NCBI RefSeq assembly: GCF_029269835.1
Contig: NZ_JARJBB010000001.1
Span: 62,001 to 126,000 of the forward strand
DNA from: Streptomyces tropicalis
Lineage (GTDB): Bacteria > Actinomycetota > Actinomycetes > Streptomycetales > Streptomycetaceae
DNA length: 64,000 bases
Reading direction: 5' to 3'
Below, piece by piece: positions 30,032-39,569 of the stretch. Position 1 is the first letter of the stretch. Every line of letters begins with the position of its first letter. A program made the translations under genes and the position numbers. Below the pieces are notes generated by a model. It worked only from the letters and a program-made list of their open reading frames with translations. It did not search any database and was not told where the DNA came from.

Positions 30032-30802
30032 TCAGGCCTCCTCGGCACCGCGCGTCTCGCCGAGGACGTGGAGCTGGGTCGCCACGGAGTGGAACGCGGG
30101 GAGCTCGGCCGCCGCCGCCTCCAGCTTCAGCAGGGCGTCGAGGGAACCGGGTTCGGTGTCCACCAGCACCCCGGGGACGAGGTCGGCGAAGACCCGTACG
30201 CCGTGCACCGCGCCGACCCGCAGGCCCGCGCCCTCGACGAGCGCGGTGAGCTGCTCGGCGGTGAAGCGGCGGGGCACCGGGTCGCCCGCGCCCCAGCGTC
30301 CGGCGGGGTCCTGGAGGGCCGTGCGGGCCTCGGTGAAGTGGCCCGCCAGGGCACGCGCCAGCACGGCGCCGCCGAGCCCCGCGGCGAGCAGGCTGAGCAC
30401 ACCGCCGGGACGGAGTGCGGCGACCGCGTTGCCGAGGCCCTCGGCGGGGTCGTCGACGTACTCCAGCACGCCGTGGCACAGGACGACGTCGTGGCCGCCG
30501 CGCTCGACCACCTCGAACAGGCCGTGGGCATCGCCCTGGACGCCGCGCACCCGGTCGGCCACGCCGGCCTCGGCGGCCCGGCGCTCCAGCGCGAAGAGCG
30601 CGTTGGGGCTGGGGTCGACGACGGTGACGCGGTGGCCGAGGCGGGCCAGGGGCACCGCGAAGTTGCCGCTGCCGCCGCCGGTGTCGAGGACGTCCAGCGA
30701 CTCACGGCCCGTGGCCTTGACCCGGCGGTCCAGGGCGTCCTGGAGGACCTCCCAGACCACGGCGGTACGGAGAGAAGCGCGGGGGCGCATCGGGTCCGAC
30801 AC
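30032..30802 (-). CDS. Class I SAM-dependent methyltransferase
   Basis: 256 aa. Motif I DTGGGSGNFAVPLARLG (about 41-57), the acidic end of strand 2 (VTVVDPSP) and DVVLCHGVLEYVDDPAEGLGNAVAALRPGGVLSLL mark a Methyltransf_11 fold. The substrate cannot be predicted. GTG 30802 follows GGAG; ATG 30790 is an alternative. A TAGGGT -10-like box at 30910-30905 may drive it. It lies 199 bp after the HEPN gene on the same strand. Confidence 0.88.
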   Translation of the reverse strand: MSDPMRPRASLRTAVVWEVLQDALDRRVKATGRESLDVLDTGGGSGNFAVPLARLGHRVTVVDPSPNALFALERRAAEAGVADRVRGVQGDAHGLFEVVERGGHDVVLCHGVLEYVDDPAEGLGNAVAALRPGGVLSLLAAGLGGAVLARALAGHFTEARTALQDPAGRWGAGDPVPRRFTAEQLTALVEGAGLRVGAVHGVRVFADLVPGVLVDTEPGSLDALLKLEAAAAELPAFHSVATQLHVLGETRGAEEA

Positions 30803-31001
30803 GGCAGTTGACTCCTCGGCGCGGCACCGCCTCTGGCACGGCGGAGCGATCGGTCGGCCCTCCCGCCCCGGGATCCGGGAGGGGGAAGGCGTCAGGCGTC
30901 CTCCACCCTATTGCCTCCGCGGCCCGACCTGCCCCTGACCCGTGCCGGGACGCCCCGGCACGGGCCCGGCGGCCTCCGTCCGGCCGCGGCCCGGGACCCG
31001 C

Positions 31002-31565
31002 TCAGCCCGCGTCGGGCAGGTCGTGTCGGCCGCGTCCGCCGCCCGGCGGCTCCGCGTCCCGGCGGGGCTGCGGGAGCACCGGCTGGGGCACGAGCATCCG
31101 CTCGACGAGCCGGAGGAACACGGCCGCGTCGCGTATGAGGTCGTCGGCGTCCCGGTGGCCGGCCGCGTCGCGGATGCCGGCCTCGGCGCGGGCACGGCGC
31201 TGGGCGCCCGCGGCGAACAGGGCGCTCCACTCGGACAGTTCGGGTGCTGTCTCGGGGAGCACCTCCCAGACGCTGCGGATGCGGGCGCGGCGCCTGGGCG
31301 TGGTCTCGGGGCGGCCTCGGGCGGCGAGCACCGCGGCGGCGGTGCGCAGGGCGGCGAGGTGGGCGGTGGCATACCGCTCGTTCGGGGTGGGGAGGACGGC
31401 GGCCTCGTCGAGTCCGGCGCGGGCCTGGGCGAGCAGGTCGAGGGCGGCGGGCGGGGCCGAGGCGCGGCGCAGTACGGGGTGCACGTCGCTCGCCGGGCCG
31501 GTCAGTGAGGGGGCAGGGCCGGCGGCGGCGCGCCGACGGGCGGCGGCTGCGGGCGAGTTGGCCAT
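31002..31565 (-). CDS. SAV_6107-like HEPN domain protein
   Basis: 187 aa, mainly helical and basic. The central region (about 38-150: ALDLLAQARAGLDEAAVLPTPNERYATAHLAALRTAAAVLAARG) matches my memory of the Streptomyces SAV_6107-type HEPN family. HEPN proteins are often RNases or partners of nucleotidyltransferases, but the catalytic RX4-6H pattern is not evident here and no MNT partner is adjacent, so no toxin role is claimed. The ATG at 31565 has AGGAGGT 5 nt upstream. A palindromic operator sits immediately before it. Confidence 0.75.
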   Translation of the reverse strand: MANSPAAAARRRAAAGPAPSLTGPASDVHPVLRRASAPPAALDLLAQARAGLDEAAVLPTPNERYATAHLAALRTAAAVLAARGRPETTPRRRARIRSVWEVLPETAPELSEWSALFAAGAQRRARAEAGIRDAAGHRDADDLIRDAAVFLRLVERMLVPQPVLPQPRRDAEPPGGGRGRHDLPDAG

Positions 31566-31586
31566 GACGAACCTCCTGTCGTCTGG

Positions 31587-31606
31587 ATACGGCACAGGTG
31601 CCGTAT
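31587..31606. promoter_or_regulatory. Perfect palindrome before the HEPN gene
   Basis: ATACGGCACAGGTGCCGTAT is a perfect 9-2-9 inverted repeat, 22 bp from the ATG. Further GTGCC/GGCAC half-sites follow at about 31607-31630 (GTGCC and GGTATGGCAC), suggesting tandem sites for a dimeric repressor. The binding protein is unknown. Confidence 0.6.
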
Positions 31607-31681
31607 GTGCCCCATCGTGCGGTATGGCACTGACAATCCGTTCCGACCTGCGCTTTTGCTTCGCTCGTAGGTTCGGGGTAG

Positions 31682-31709
31682 TTTTTGCACTGACCAGTCA
31701 GTTCAAAAA
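31682..31709. promoter_or_regulatory. TetR-type operator of the ABC/YhgE unit
   Basis: Half-sites TTTTTGCACTGAC (31682-31694) and GTCAGTTCAAAAA (31697-31709) are complementary at 12 of 13 positions around CA. The core ACTGAC-CA-GTCAGT is typical of TetR-family operators. It lies 20 bp before the ABC gene, in the promoter region, and the last gene of the unit encodes a TetR regulator. Autoregulation is inferred. Confidence 0.75.
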
Positions 31710-31729
31710 TTGCAGGGGGAGGGGGAGCC

Positions 31730-32665
31730 GTGGACGGCTCGCAGGACAACCCTCGGGACACGGCGCACGGCCTCGGGATCACGGCCCGCGACTTCGGTCT
31801 GCGGGGGCCCCGCGGCCATGCGTTCCGCGGTGTCCGGCTGGACGCGGAGCCCGGCGCGCTCATCGCGGTCGCGGGCCCGTCCGGGTCCGGCCGCACGTGC
31901 CTGCTGCTCGCGCTCACCGGGCGGATGAAGCCCACCGAGGGAGTGGCCGAGGTCGGCGGTTTCGCGCCGCCCCGGCAGATGGCCGCGCTGCGCCGCGTCA
32001 GCGCCCTCGCCAACGTCGCCGGCGTCACCGACCTCGACCAGGCCCTGACCGTCGGGGAGCACCTGCGCGAACGGGCGCTGCTGCAGCGCAGGTTCGGCGA
32101 CTCCGTGCGGGGGCTGCTGCGGCCGCGCACCGAGCGGCGGGCGGAGGCGAAGCTGCTCGTCGACACCGCGCTGGCGTCCGCCGGGCTCGACCCGGAGACC
32201 CTGCCCAAGGGGCTGCGCACCGCCGTCCGGGACCTGGAGCGGCCGGAGGCGCTGCGCCTGTCCGTCGCGCTCGCGCTCATGGCGCGACCGCGGCTGCTCG
32301 CCGTGGACGACGCGGACTTCAAGCTCTCGGACGACGAGCGGGCCGCCGTCTGGGACCTGTTGCGCACGCTGGCGGCCTCCGGGACGACGGTGGTCGCGGC
32401 GTGCAGCGAGGCGCCTGCGGACGCGGTCCGGGTGTCCACGGCACCGGCCGCGGACGCCGGCGCCGGGAACGCCGGTGGCACCACGGGCGAGGAGAACGCC
32501 GAGGACGCGGCCGGGGAACGGGCCGCCGGCGGGGCGGGCGGCGCCGGGGCGGACCGGCCGCCGGCGGACACCGCGGCATCCGGCGGCGCGCCGCGCACGG
32601 GCACCGCCGACGACGACGAGGGGAAGGGGGCGGCCGATGCGCTCGCCGAAACTGGCCGCGCTTGA
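31730..32665 (+). CDS. Degenerate ABC-type ATP-binding protein
   Basis: 311 aa. The fold is that of an ABC ATPase, but the key residues have changed. Walker A reads GPSGSGRT (49-56) with Arg55 in place of the catalytic Lys. No LSGGQ signature is visible (the equivalent stretch is RDLERPEALRLSVALALMARPRL). Walker B ends in D193-D194 rather than D-E. The tail after 235 is Ala/Gly/Glu-rich. Nucleotide binding may remain but hydrolysis is doubtful. GTG 31730 follows GGGGGAG. It overlaps the YhgE-type gene by 29 bp, implying one complex. Confidence 0.85.
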   Translation: MDGSQDNPRDTAHGLGITARDFGLRGPRGHAFRGVRLDAEPGALIAVAGPSGSGRTCLLLALTGRMKPTEGVAEVGGFAPPRQMAALRRVSALANVAGVTDLDQALTVGEHLRERALLQRRFGDSVRGLLRPRTERRAEAKLLVDTALASAGLDPETLPKGLRTAVRDLERPEALRLSVALALMARPRLLAVDDADFKLSDDERAAVWDLLRTLAASGTTVVAACSEAPADAVRVSTAPAADAGAGNAGGTTGEENAEDAAGERAAGGAGGAGADRPPADTAASGGAPRTGTADDDEGKGAADALAETGRA

Positions 32666-34721
32666 GCTGAGGCGCTTCGGGCGGGGGAAGCTACCGCGGG
32701 CGGCCCTGGTGGCACTGCTGGTGCTGCCGCTGCTCTACGGCGCGCTGTACCTGTGGTCCTTCTGGGACCCGTACGGCCGCCTGGACCGCATCCCGGTGGC
32801 GCTGGTGAACGACGACCGGGGCGCGACCGCCGGCGGCCACCGGCTGCGGGCCGGCGACGACCTGACCGAAGGGCTCGTCAAGAGCGACGTCTTCGACTGG
32901 CACCGGGTGGACGCCGACGAGGCCCGCCGGGGCGTCGAGGACGGCACGTACTACCTGTCGCTCACCATGCCCGCCGACTTCAGCCGGCGGATCGCCTCCA
33001 GCGCCGGCGACTCCCCGGAGACCAGCGCGCTCCAGGTCCGCACGAACGACGCGAACAACTACATCGTCGGGCAGATCTCCAAGACCGTCTTCAACGAGGT
33101 CCGCTCGGCGGCCTCCACCAAGGCGTCGCGGTCCTTCTTCGACCGGATCTTCATCTCGTTCTCCGACATCCACGGCCGGACGGTGGAGGCAGCGCACGGC
33201 GCCGACCGGCTCAAGGGCGGCATCGGCAAGGCGGAGAAGGGCTCCAAGGACCTCGCCGACGGTCTGGCCGAGGCCCGCAAGGGCAGCGGCAAGCTGTCGG
33301 GCGGCCTGCGCAGGCTCACCACCGGCGCGGGCGACCTGGAGGACGGCTCGCGGCGGGTCGCCGACGGCACGCAGGCACTCGCCGACAAGGTCAACGGGGT
33401 CGACGGCGCGGTGGGCCCGTACGTCCGGGACAACGAGAAGACCATCGGCGACACCGCCCGGCTGGTCGCCGACTCCGCCAGGACGGTCCGCGACAACCTC
33501 GCCACGCTGGTGAAGCACGCGCCGGGTGCGGCCAGGGGTGCGCACGCGGTCTCCGCCGCCCTGGACGACATCTACGCCCGGCGCTGCGAGAAGGCCCTGC
33601 TGCCGGACCCGGCCTGCCCCGACCTGAAGAAGGCGAAGCAGTCCGCGGCCGACGTCGCCGCCATCGCCGACGACCTCAACACGCTGATCGCGGACCAGCA
33701 CGGCGACCTGAAGACGCTCGACTCCGACCTCGGCACCCTGCAGAGGCAGGCGGAGGCACTGTCGGCCCGTGCGCCCCACCTCTCCGAGGACCTCACCGAC
33801 GCCGTCAGGAAGATCAACAAGCTGAACCAGGGCGCCGGGAAGGTCGCCGCGGGTGCGAAGCAGCTGCACGCGGGCCTGGGCACGGCCAAGTCCGGCGCGG
33901 CCGACCTCGACACCGGCGTCGGCCGGCTCAAGACGGGCGCCGACGACCTGAACGGCGGCATGTTCAAGCTGGCCGACGGCTCCGGGAAGCTGGCCGGCGG
34001 CCTGCACGACGGCGCCCGCCAGGTCCCCGACTACGGCAAGAAGGACCGCGACCGGCGCACCGACGTCATGGCCGACCCGGTCCAGCTGGCCGCCCACGAC
34101 ATGCACCACGCGCCGAACTACGGCACCGGGTTCGCCCCGTACTTCATCCCGCTGTCGCTGTGGGTGGGGGCCATGGTGGCGTACATGCTGATCGCGCCGA
34201 TGAACCGGCGTGCGCTGGCCGCGGGCGCCGCAGCCGGTCGGATCGCGCTGGCGGGCTGGCTGCCGGTGGTGGCGATCGGGGTGCTCCAGACCTCGGCGCT
34301 GATGGCGGTGCTGCACTGGGCGATCGGCCTGCAGATGGTGCGGGCGGCCGGCACGGTCGGCTTCCTGTTCCTGGTGGCGGCGTGCTTCGCGGCGATCGTG
34401 CAGTGGCTGAACGCGCGCTTCGGCGCGGCGGGCCGGATCCTGGTGCTGGCGCTGCTGATGCTCCAGCTGACCTCGGCGGGCGGCACCTACCCGGTGCAGA
34501 CCAGCCCCGGCTTCTTCAGCGCGATCCACCCCTTCCTGCCGATGAGCTACATCGTCGCGGCGCTCCGCAGGCTGATCACCGGCGGCGGCCTCGGCCCGGT
34601 CTGGACGGCCTGCGCGGTGCTCGCCGCCTTCACCGCGGGCGCGCTGGCGCTGACCGCCCTGTCGGCCCGGCGCCGCCAGGTGTGGACGCTGGACCGGCTG
34701 CACCCGGAGCTGACGCTGTGA
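32637..34721 (+). CDS. YhgE/Pip-domain (ABC-2 type) membrane protein
   Basis: 694 aa. A first membrane helix at about 22-44 (AALVALLVLPLLYGALYLWSFW) is followed by the YhgE signature RIPVALVNDDRGA. A long periplasmic-side region has repeated coiled-coil heptads with GADDLNGG/LADGSGKL-type repeats (about 190-460). Five or six helices fill the last 200 residues. YhgE/Pip proteins (phage infection protein relatives) are ABC-2-like exporters or receptors; ESX-linked relatives exist. ATG 32637 lies inside the ABC gene end. The TetR gene starts 77 bp later. Confidence 0.9.
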   Translation: MRSPKLAALELRRFGRGKLPRAALVALLVLPLLYGALYLWSFWDPYGRLDRIPVALVNDDRGATAGGHRLRAGDDLTEGLVKSDVFDWHRVDADEARRGVEDGTYYLSLTMPADFSRRIASSAGDSPETSALQVRTNDANNYIVGQISKTVFNEVRSAASTKASRSFFDRIFISFSDIHGRTVEAAHGADRLKGGIGKAEKGSKDLADGLAEARKGSGKLSGGLRRLTTGAGDLEDGSRRVADGTQALADKVNGVDGAVGPYVRDNEKTIGDTARLVADSARTVRDNLATLVKHAPGAARGAHAVSAALDDIYARRCEKALLPDPACPDLKKAKQSAADVAAIADDLNTLIADQHGDLKTLDSDLGTLQRQAEALSARAPHLSEDLTDAVRKINKLNQGAGKVAAGAKQLHAGLGTAKSGAADLDTGVGRLKTGADDLNGGMFKLADGSGKLAGGLHDGARQVPDYGKKDRDRRTDVMADPVQLAAHDMHHAPNYGTGFAPYFIPLSLWVGAMVAYMLIAPMNRRALAAGAAAGRIALAGWLPVVAIGVLQTSALMAVLHWAIGLQMVRAAGTVGFLFLVAACFAAIVQWLNARFGAAGRILVLALLMLQLTSAGGTYPVQTSPGFFSAIHPFLPMSYIVAALRRLITGGGLGPVWTACAVLAAFTAGALALTALSARRRQVWTLDRLHPELTL

Positions 34722-34798
34722 CCTCCGCCGCCGCGGCGGCGCGGCCCGGCGGGGACTCCGTGTCCGCCGGGCCGACCGTTCCTGTGAGAATCGGGACC

Positions 34799-35428
34799 AT
34801 GGAACGCAGCAGCGCCACGCCGGGCGGCCGCACCCGCCGCGAGGCCACCCGGCAGAAGCTCTACGAGGCAGCCGTCACGCTCATCGCCGAACAGGGCTTC
34901 TCGGCCACCACGGTGGACGAGATCGCGGAGCGGGCGGGGGTCGCCAAGGGCACGGTCTACTACAACTTCGCGAGCAAGTCGGTCCTCTTCGAGGAGCTGC
35001 TGCGGCACGGCGTGGGACTGCTCACCGCCTCCCTGCGCGAGGCCGCCGAGGAGACGGCGCTCCGGGGCGGGAACAAGGTGGACGCCCTGGACGCGATGGT
35101 CCGCGCGGGGCTGGTCTTCATCGACCGCTACCCGGCCTTCACCCAGCTGTACGTGGCCGAGCTGTGGCGCACCAACCGGGCCTGGCAGTCCACGCTGATG
35201 GTGGTCCGCCAGGAGGCGGTCGCGGTCGTCGAGGGCGTGCTGCGGGAGGGCGTGGAGGGCGGCGAGTTCAGCGACGAGATCGACATCCAGCTGACCGCCG
35301 CCGCCCTGGTCGGGATGGTGCTGGTGGCCGCGCTGGACTGGAAGTCCTTCCAGCCGGAACGCTCCCTGGACGACGTGCACGCGGCGCTGTCCCGGCTGCT
35401 CCAGGGACGGGTGAGCGGCGCCCGCTGA
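34799..35428 (+). CDS. TetR/AcrR family transcriptional regulator
   Basis: 209 aa. N-terminal helix-turn-helix (about residues 15-61: REATRQKLYEAAVTLIAEQGFSATTVDEIAERAGVAKGTVYYNF, split here only for description) and a helical ligand-binding C-terminal domain. Probably represses the unit ABC-YhgE-tetR through the operator at 31682-31709. GAGAAT lies 7 nt before the ATG, so a leaderless internal transcript is possible. The ligand is unknown. Confidence 0.93.
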   Translation: MERSSATPGGRTRREATRQKLYEAAVTLIAEQGFSATTVDEIAERAGVAKGTVYYNFASKSVLFEELLRHGVGLLTASLREAAEETALRGGNKVDALDAMVRAGLVFIDRYPAFTQLYVAELWRTNRAWQSTLMVVRQEAVAVVEGVLREGVEGGEFSDEIDIQLTAAALVGMVLVAALDWKSFQPERSLDDVHAALSRLLQGRVSGAR

Positions 35429-35661
35429 CCGGGCGGGCACCCGCGCCGGAGTCCGCGGGCTCAAGGAGGAGGGGCGCCGGTGTTCCCCCGTGCGGTCGTC
35501 CCCCCGGGTCACCCCCGTGTCCCGCTCCCGCCGACGGGGGCCGGCGGAAGGAGCGGCCGAGGGCCCGGCCGTTCCGCCGCCCCGTGCCGGCGGTTCCGGC
35601 CGTGTGCCCCGTCCCGTGGCTCCACTCTTCCGTCCGCGCGGCCCCGGCCCCATCCGCGCGG

Positions 35662-35694
35662 GTACTCATCCCGGCGAATGAGTACGCGTACTCA
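35662..35694. promoter_or_regulatory. Cluster of three GTACTCA half-sites
   Basis: GTACTCAT (35662-35669) and ATGAGTAC (35678-35685) form one inverted repeat. The second half also belongs to the perfect 16-bp palindrome TGAGTACGCGTACTCA (35679-35694). Overlapping dyads suggest cooperative binding of a dimeric regulator upstream of the desaturase-like gene. The protein is unassigned. The rest of 35429-35818 contains no supported gene. Confidence 0.55.
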
Positions 35695-35818
35695 GCCCCG
35701 TGCTCCGACCCCGGGCAGCCGTCCCACCCACGGGCCGCGTGCCGCGGTCCGACCGTCGAACCCGCTGGTCACCGCCCCGGCGCGGGTGCGGCGTACGACG
35801 GCGGATAAAGTCCCCGGC

Positions 35819-37336
35819 ATGGCACGGATTGCGGTGATCGGCGCCGGGACGGGCGCGATGGCGGCGGCCGCCCGGCTGGCCGTGGCGGGCCACCGGGTGA
35901 CGGTGTACGAGCGCACACGGACGTACGGCGGGGCGGTGGGCCGCGTCGAGCGGGACGGCTTCTCCTTCGACACCGGGCCGGGGCTGCTGCCGCTGCCCGC
36001 CGTCTTCCGGGACCTGTTCGTCAAGACCGGCCGGGAACCGCTGGAGGAGTGCGTCGACCTCGTCCAGGTCGACCCGTCCTCCCGGCACGTCTTCGCGGAC
36101 GGCACCGGGGCGGTGCTGCCGAACGCGTCCCGCGCGGGAGCCGTCGCGGCCCTGGACGAGGCGCTCGGCGCCGGTGCCGGGCAGCGCTGGGGCGACTTCC
36201 TGGTGCGTGCCCGCGAGGCCTGGGACCGGACCCGGCGGCCGCTGCTGGAGGAGCCGCTGTGGCCCGACTGGCAGGTGCTGGGCGAGCGTGAGCCGTATCC
36301 GTCGGTCCCGCACAAGCGCCTGCTGCGCACCCGCCGGGCCGCCACGCTCGCCGAGATCGGCGCCTGGGAGCTCCGGGACCCGCGGCTGGCCGCGCTGCTG
36401 GAGAGCCACGCGCTCGCGTACGGCCTGGACCCGCGCACCGCCCCGGCGAGCACCGCGGTCCTGCCGTACATGGAGTACGCCTTCGGCACCTGGTACGTCC
36501 GCGGCGGCCTGCGCGAGCTGGCGCGGGCCCTGTACGAGCGGTGCACGGCACGCCGGGTGGAGTTCGTGTTCGGCGCCGAGGCCGTGGGGATCCTGGAGGC
36601 GGACGGCCGGGCGGCCGGGGTGGAGTTCGCCGACGGCACGACCGCGGAGGCGGACGTCGTGGTGGCGGGGATCGCGCCCGGTGCGCTCGCCCGGGCCGCG
36701 CGGGGCACCGCGCCGCGGGACACGGACGGGGTCGCCCCGCAGCCGGCGTCGGCCAGCCGGCTGACGGTGCTGATGGCGCTGCGCGGTGCGCGTCCGGCGG
36801 GGACGGCGCACCGGACCGTGGTGCACACGGCCGATCGCGAGGGCGAGCTGGACGCGCTGTTCGGGCCGGCCGGAGCGCTGCCCGCGGACCCGACGGTGAC
36901 GGTGCTGCGCCCGGACGACGCGGCTCTCGTGCCGGACCCGGGCCACGAGGCGGTCACCGTGACGGCCACCGTGCCGGCGCCGCCCGCGGGCCGGGAGCGG
37001 CCCGGGGGCACCGGCCTCGACGCACACGCCGACCGCCTGATCACCGCCGCCGAACGGGCCGTCCCGCAACTGCGCGACCGGCTGTTGTGGCACGAGGTCC
37101 GCACCCCGGCCGACGTGGCGGAGGCGACCGGCGCGGACGGCGGCGCCGTGCCCGCGCCCGCGTTCGCGGCGGCCGGAGGCCGGCTGCTGCACCCGGGGAA
37201 CACCACCCGGCTGCCCGGCCTGTACACCGTGGGCGGCTGGTCGCACCCCGGCGGCGGACTGCCGCACGCCGGCATGTCGGGGGCGCTGGTCGCCGGTCTG
37301 ATCGTGGAGGGCCCGGAGTTCCGCGGCTCCCGGTGA
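35819..37336 (+). CDS. Phytoene-desaturase-like FAD oxidoreductase
   Basis: 505 aa. Dinucleotide-binding loop GAGTGAMAAAARLAVAGHRVTVYER at the N-terminus (residues 6-30), then the CrtI-type RDGFSFDTGPGLLPLP. The C-terminal FAD-binding stretch is GLYTVGGWSHPGGGLPHAGMSGALVAGLIVE. Relatives desaturate or isomerise carotenoids or act as amine oxidases; no carotenoid gene is adjacent, so the substrate is unknown. A TAAAGT box 7 nt before the ATG suggests leaderless translation. Confidence 0.88.
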   Translation: MARIAVIGAGTGAMAAAARLAVAGHRVTVYERTRTYGGAVGRVERDGFSFDTGPGLLPLPAVFRDLFVKTGREPLEECVDLVQVDPSSRHVFADGTGAVLPNASRAGAVAALDEALGAGAGQRWGDFLVRAREAWDRTRRPLLEEPLWPDWQVLGEREPYPSVPHKRLLRTRRAATLAEIGAWELRDPRLAALLESHALAYGLDPRTAPASTAVLPYMEYAFGTWYVRGGLRELARALYERCTARRVEFVFGAEAVGILEADGRAAGVEFADGTTAEADVVVAGIAPGALARAARGTAPRDTDGVAPQPASASRLTVLMALRGARPAGTAHRTVVHTADREGELDALFGPAGALPADPTVTVLRPDDAALVPDPGHEAVTVTATVPAPPAGRERPGGTGLDAHADRLITAAERAVPQLRDRLLWHEVRTPADVAEATGADGGAVPAPAFAAAGGRLLHPGNTTRLPGLYTVGGWSHPGGGLPHAGMSGALVAGLIVEGPEFRGSR

Positions 37337-37356
37337 GCGCGCCGGGCCGCTCACCG
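37331..37356. terminator. Hairpin at the end of the desaturase-like gene
   Basis: CGGTGAGC (37331-37338, containing the stop codon) pairs with GCTCACCG (37349-37356). A second GC-rich dyad follows. Probable terminator between convergent genes. Confidence 0.5.
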
Positions 37357-37400
37357 TCCGGGCGGCTCCGCGGCCCGGTCCCGGGCCGGGCGGAGACGGT

Positions 37401-38390
37401 TCAGAAGCGGTACTGCTCGTCGAACCCGTGGCCGTGCGGTTGGTTCTGCCCGGTGCCGTGCCCCTGCCCCTGGCCGTCGCCCTGGTACGGGTAGGGCTGC
37501 TCCGGCGGGAGGTCGCCGCCGTAGGTCTCGTCGCTGCGCTGCTGCGGGACCCACGCCCCGCCGGTCGGGGTCTGTCCGCCGTACCCGCCGTCGCCGTAAC
37601 CGTCCTGGCCGTACCCCTGCTGGCCGTAGCCCTGCTGGTCGCCGTACCCGGTGTCGTAGGAGCCGCCGCCGTAGGTCGGGGTGCCGATGTACGGGTCGGA
37701 GTACGCGGCGTACTGCTGCTGGCCGGTCGCGTCGTAGCCGTAGCCCTGCTGGCCGTAGCCGGAGTAGTCGTACGCGTAGGCCTGATCGGCGCCCTGGGCG
37801 GTGGCGTACTGGTCGTGGGGGTGGCCCGCGGCGGCGTAGGCCGAGTCCGTGCCCGCCGCCGGGTGGCCGGGGGCGGAGTCGCCGTATATGCCGTAGGAGC
37901 CGGTGTCGTCGGGCATCGGCTGCGGCTCGTAGACCGCGGTGGTCTCCGCGGCCGCGGGAGGGCGGGCCGGGCTGAAGACGTCGTCGGCGTCGTGCTCGTC
38001 GGGCTCGGTGTGGGCGAGGCGGTCGGGGCCCGGGAAGTGGTCGTCCTCGTGGCCTTCGGCGGCCGGGAGGCCGGCGTCCTCGAAGTCGGCGTCGTCCTCC
38101 TCGCCGCGGCGGCTCTTGCCGGCCCCCGCCGCGCCCGGCCGGTTGACCGCCCAGCCCGAGGCGAAGCCCCGGCGGAAGGACAGCGTGACGTAGGTCTGGC
38201 CCACCGCGAACGCGGCCGCGCCCAGACCGATGACGACGACCGACGGGATCAGCACGCCGAGAACGACGCCGAGGAAGCCGCCGAAGGCCAGCAGCCGCCA
38301 GCGCAGCCGCGCCTTGTACTGCAGCAGCACCTCACCCAGCAGCCACAGCGCGACGATGCCGAACGCGATGTAGAGGACCGTCCAGCCCAT
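37401..38390 (-). CDS. Membrane protein with long Tyr/Gly/Gln-rich C-terminal domain
   Basis: 329 aa. Two helices at about 3-25 and 34-68 (WRLLAFGGFLGVVLGVLIPSV then VVIGLGAAAFAVGQT) are followed by an acidic linker. From about residue 165 it is a low-complexity region full of YGQ, QGYG and GYGDGGYGG units, ending HGHGFDEQYRF. No enzyme domain is seen. Known only as a conserved Streptomyces hypothetical protein next to metF. The tail is predicted disordered and cytoplasmic or extracytoplasmic; topology is unclear. Confidence 0.85.
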   Translation of the reverse strand: MGWTVLYIAFGIVALWLLGEVLLQYKARLRWRLLAFGGFLGVVLGVLIPSVVVIGLGAAAFAVGQTYVTLSFRRGFASGWAVNRPGAAGAGKSRRGEEDDADFEDAGLPAAEGHEDDHFPGPDRLAHTEPDEHDADDVFSPARPPAAAETTAVYEPQPMPDDTGSYGIYGDSAPGHPAAGTDSAYAAAGHPHDQYATAQGADQAYAYDYSGYGQQGYGYDATGQQQYAAYSDPYIGTPTYGGGSYDTGYGDQQGYGQQGYGQDGYGDGGYGGQTPTGGAWVPQQRSDETYGGDLPPEQPYPYQGDGQGQGHGTGQNQPHGHGFDEQYRF

Positions 38391-38445
38391 GTACGCCCCT
38401 CTCCCAGTGGCCGCTCGCAGTGTGTCCCATCGCGGTGCGGCCGGT

Positions 38446-39404
<959 letters not shown>

Positions 39405-39495
39405 CCGCAACCGGGAAATTTGCCCGAATCGTCGGCCTCTTGTCCACTCCTCGGACAACCGGGGCCGGATCGGCCGCTTCCGTCCGCCGTGGGGC

Positions 39496-39521
39496 GGGGC
39501 GGACGCGTGACGGTCCGCCCC
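39496..39521 (-). terminator. Terminator after thiE
   Basis: GGGGCGGAC (39496-39504) pairs with GTCCGCCCC (39513-39521), 8-nt loop, about 50 bp past the thiE stop. Confidence 0.7.
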
Positions 39522-39569
39522 CTCCGCAGTCCGGGGAACGCGCGGGTGGGCGCCGGTGCCGGACCGGTC

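Noticed and set aside
31002..31565. HEPN/MNT toxin-antitoxin pair
   Set aside because: No nucleotidyltransferase gene is adjacent and the RX4-6H catalytic pattern is not clear; the neighbouring methyltransferase is unrelated.
35268..35669. Minus-strand ORF of 133 codons over the tetR end and the following gap
   Set aside because: Low-complexity Arg/Gly/Pro composition, overlaps the end of a certain TetR gene, no ribosome site.
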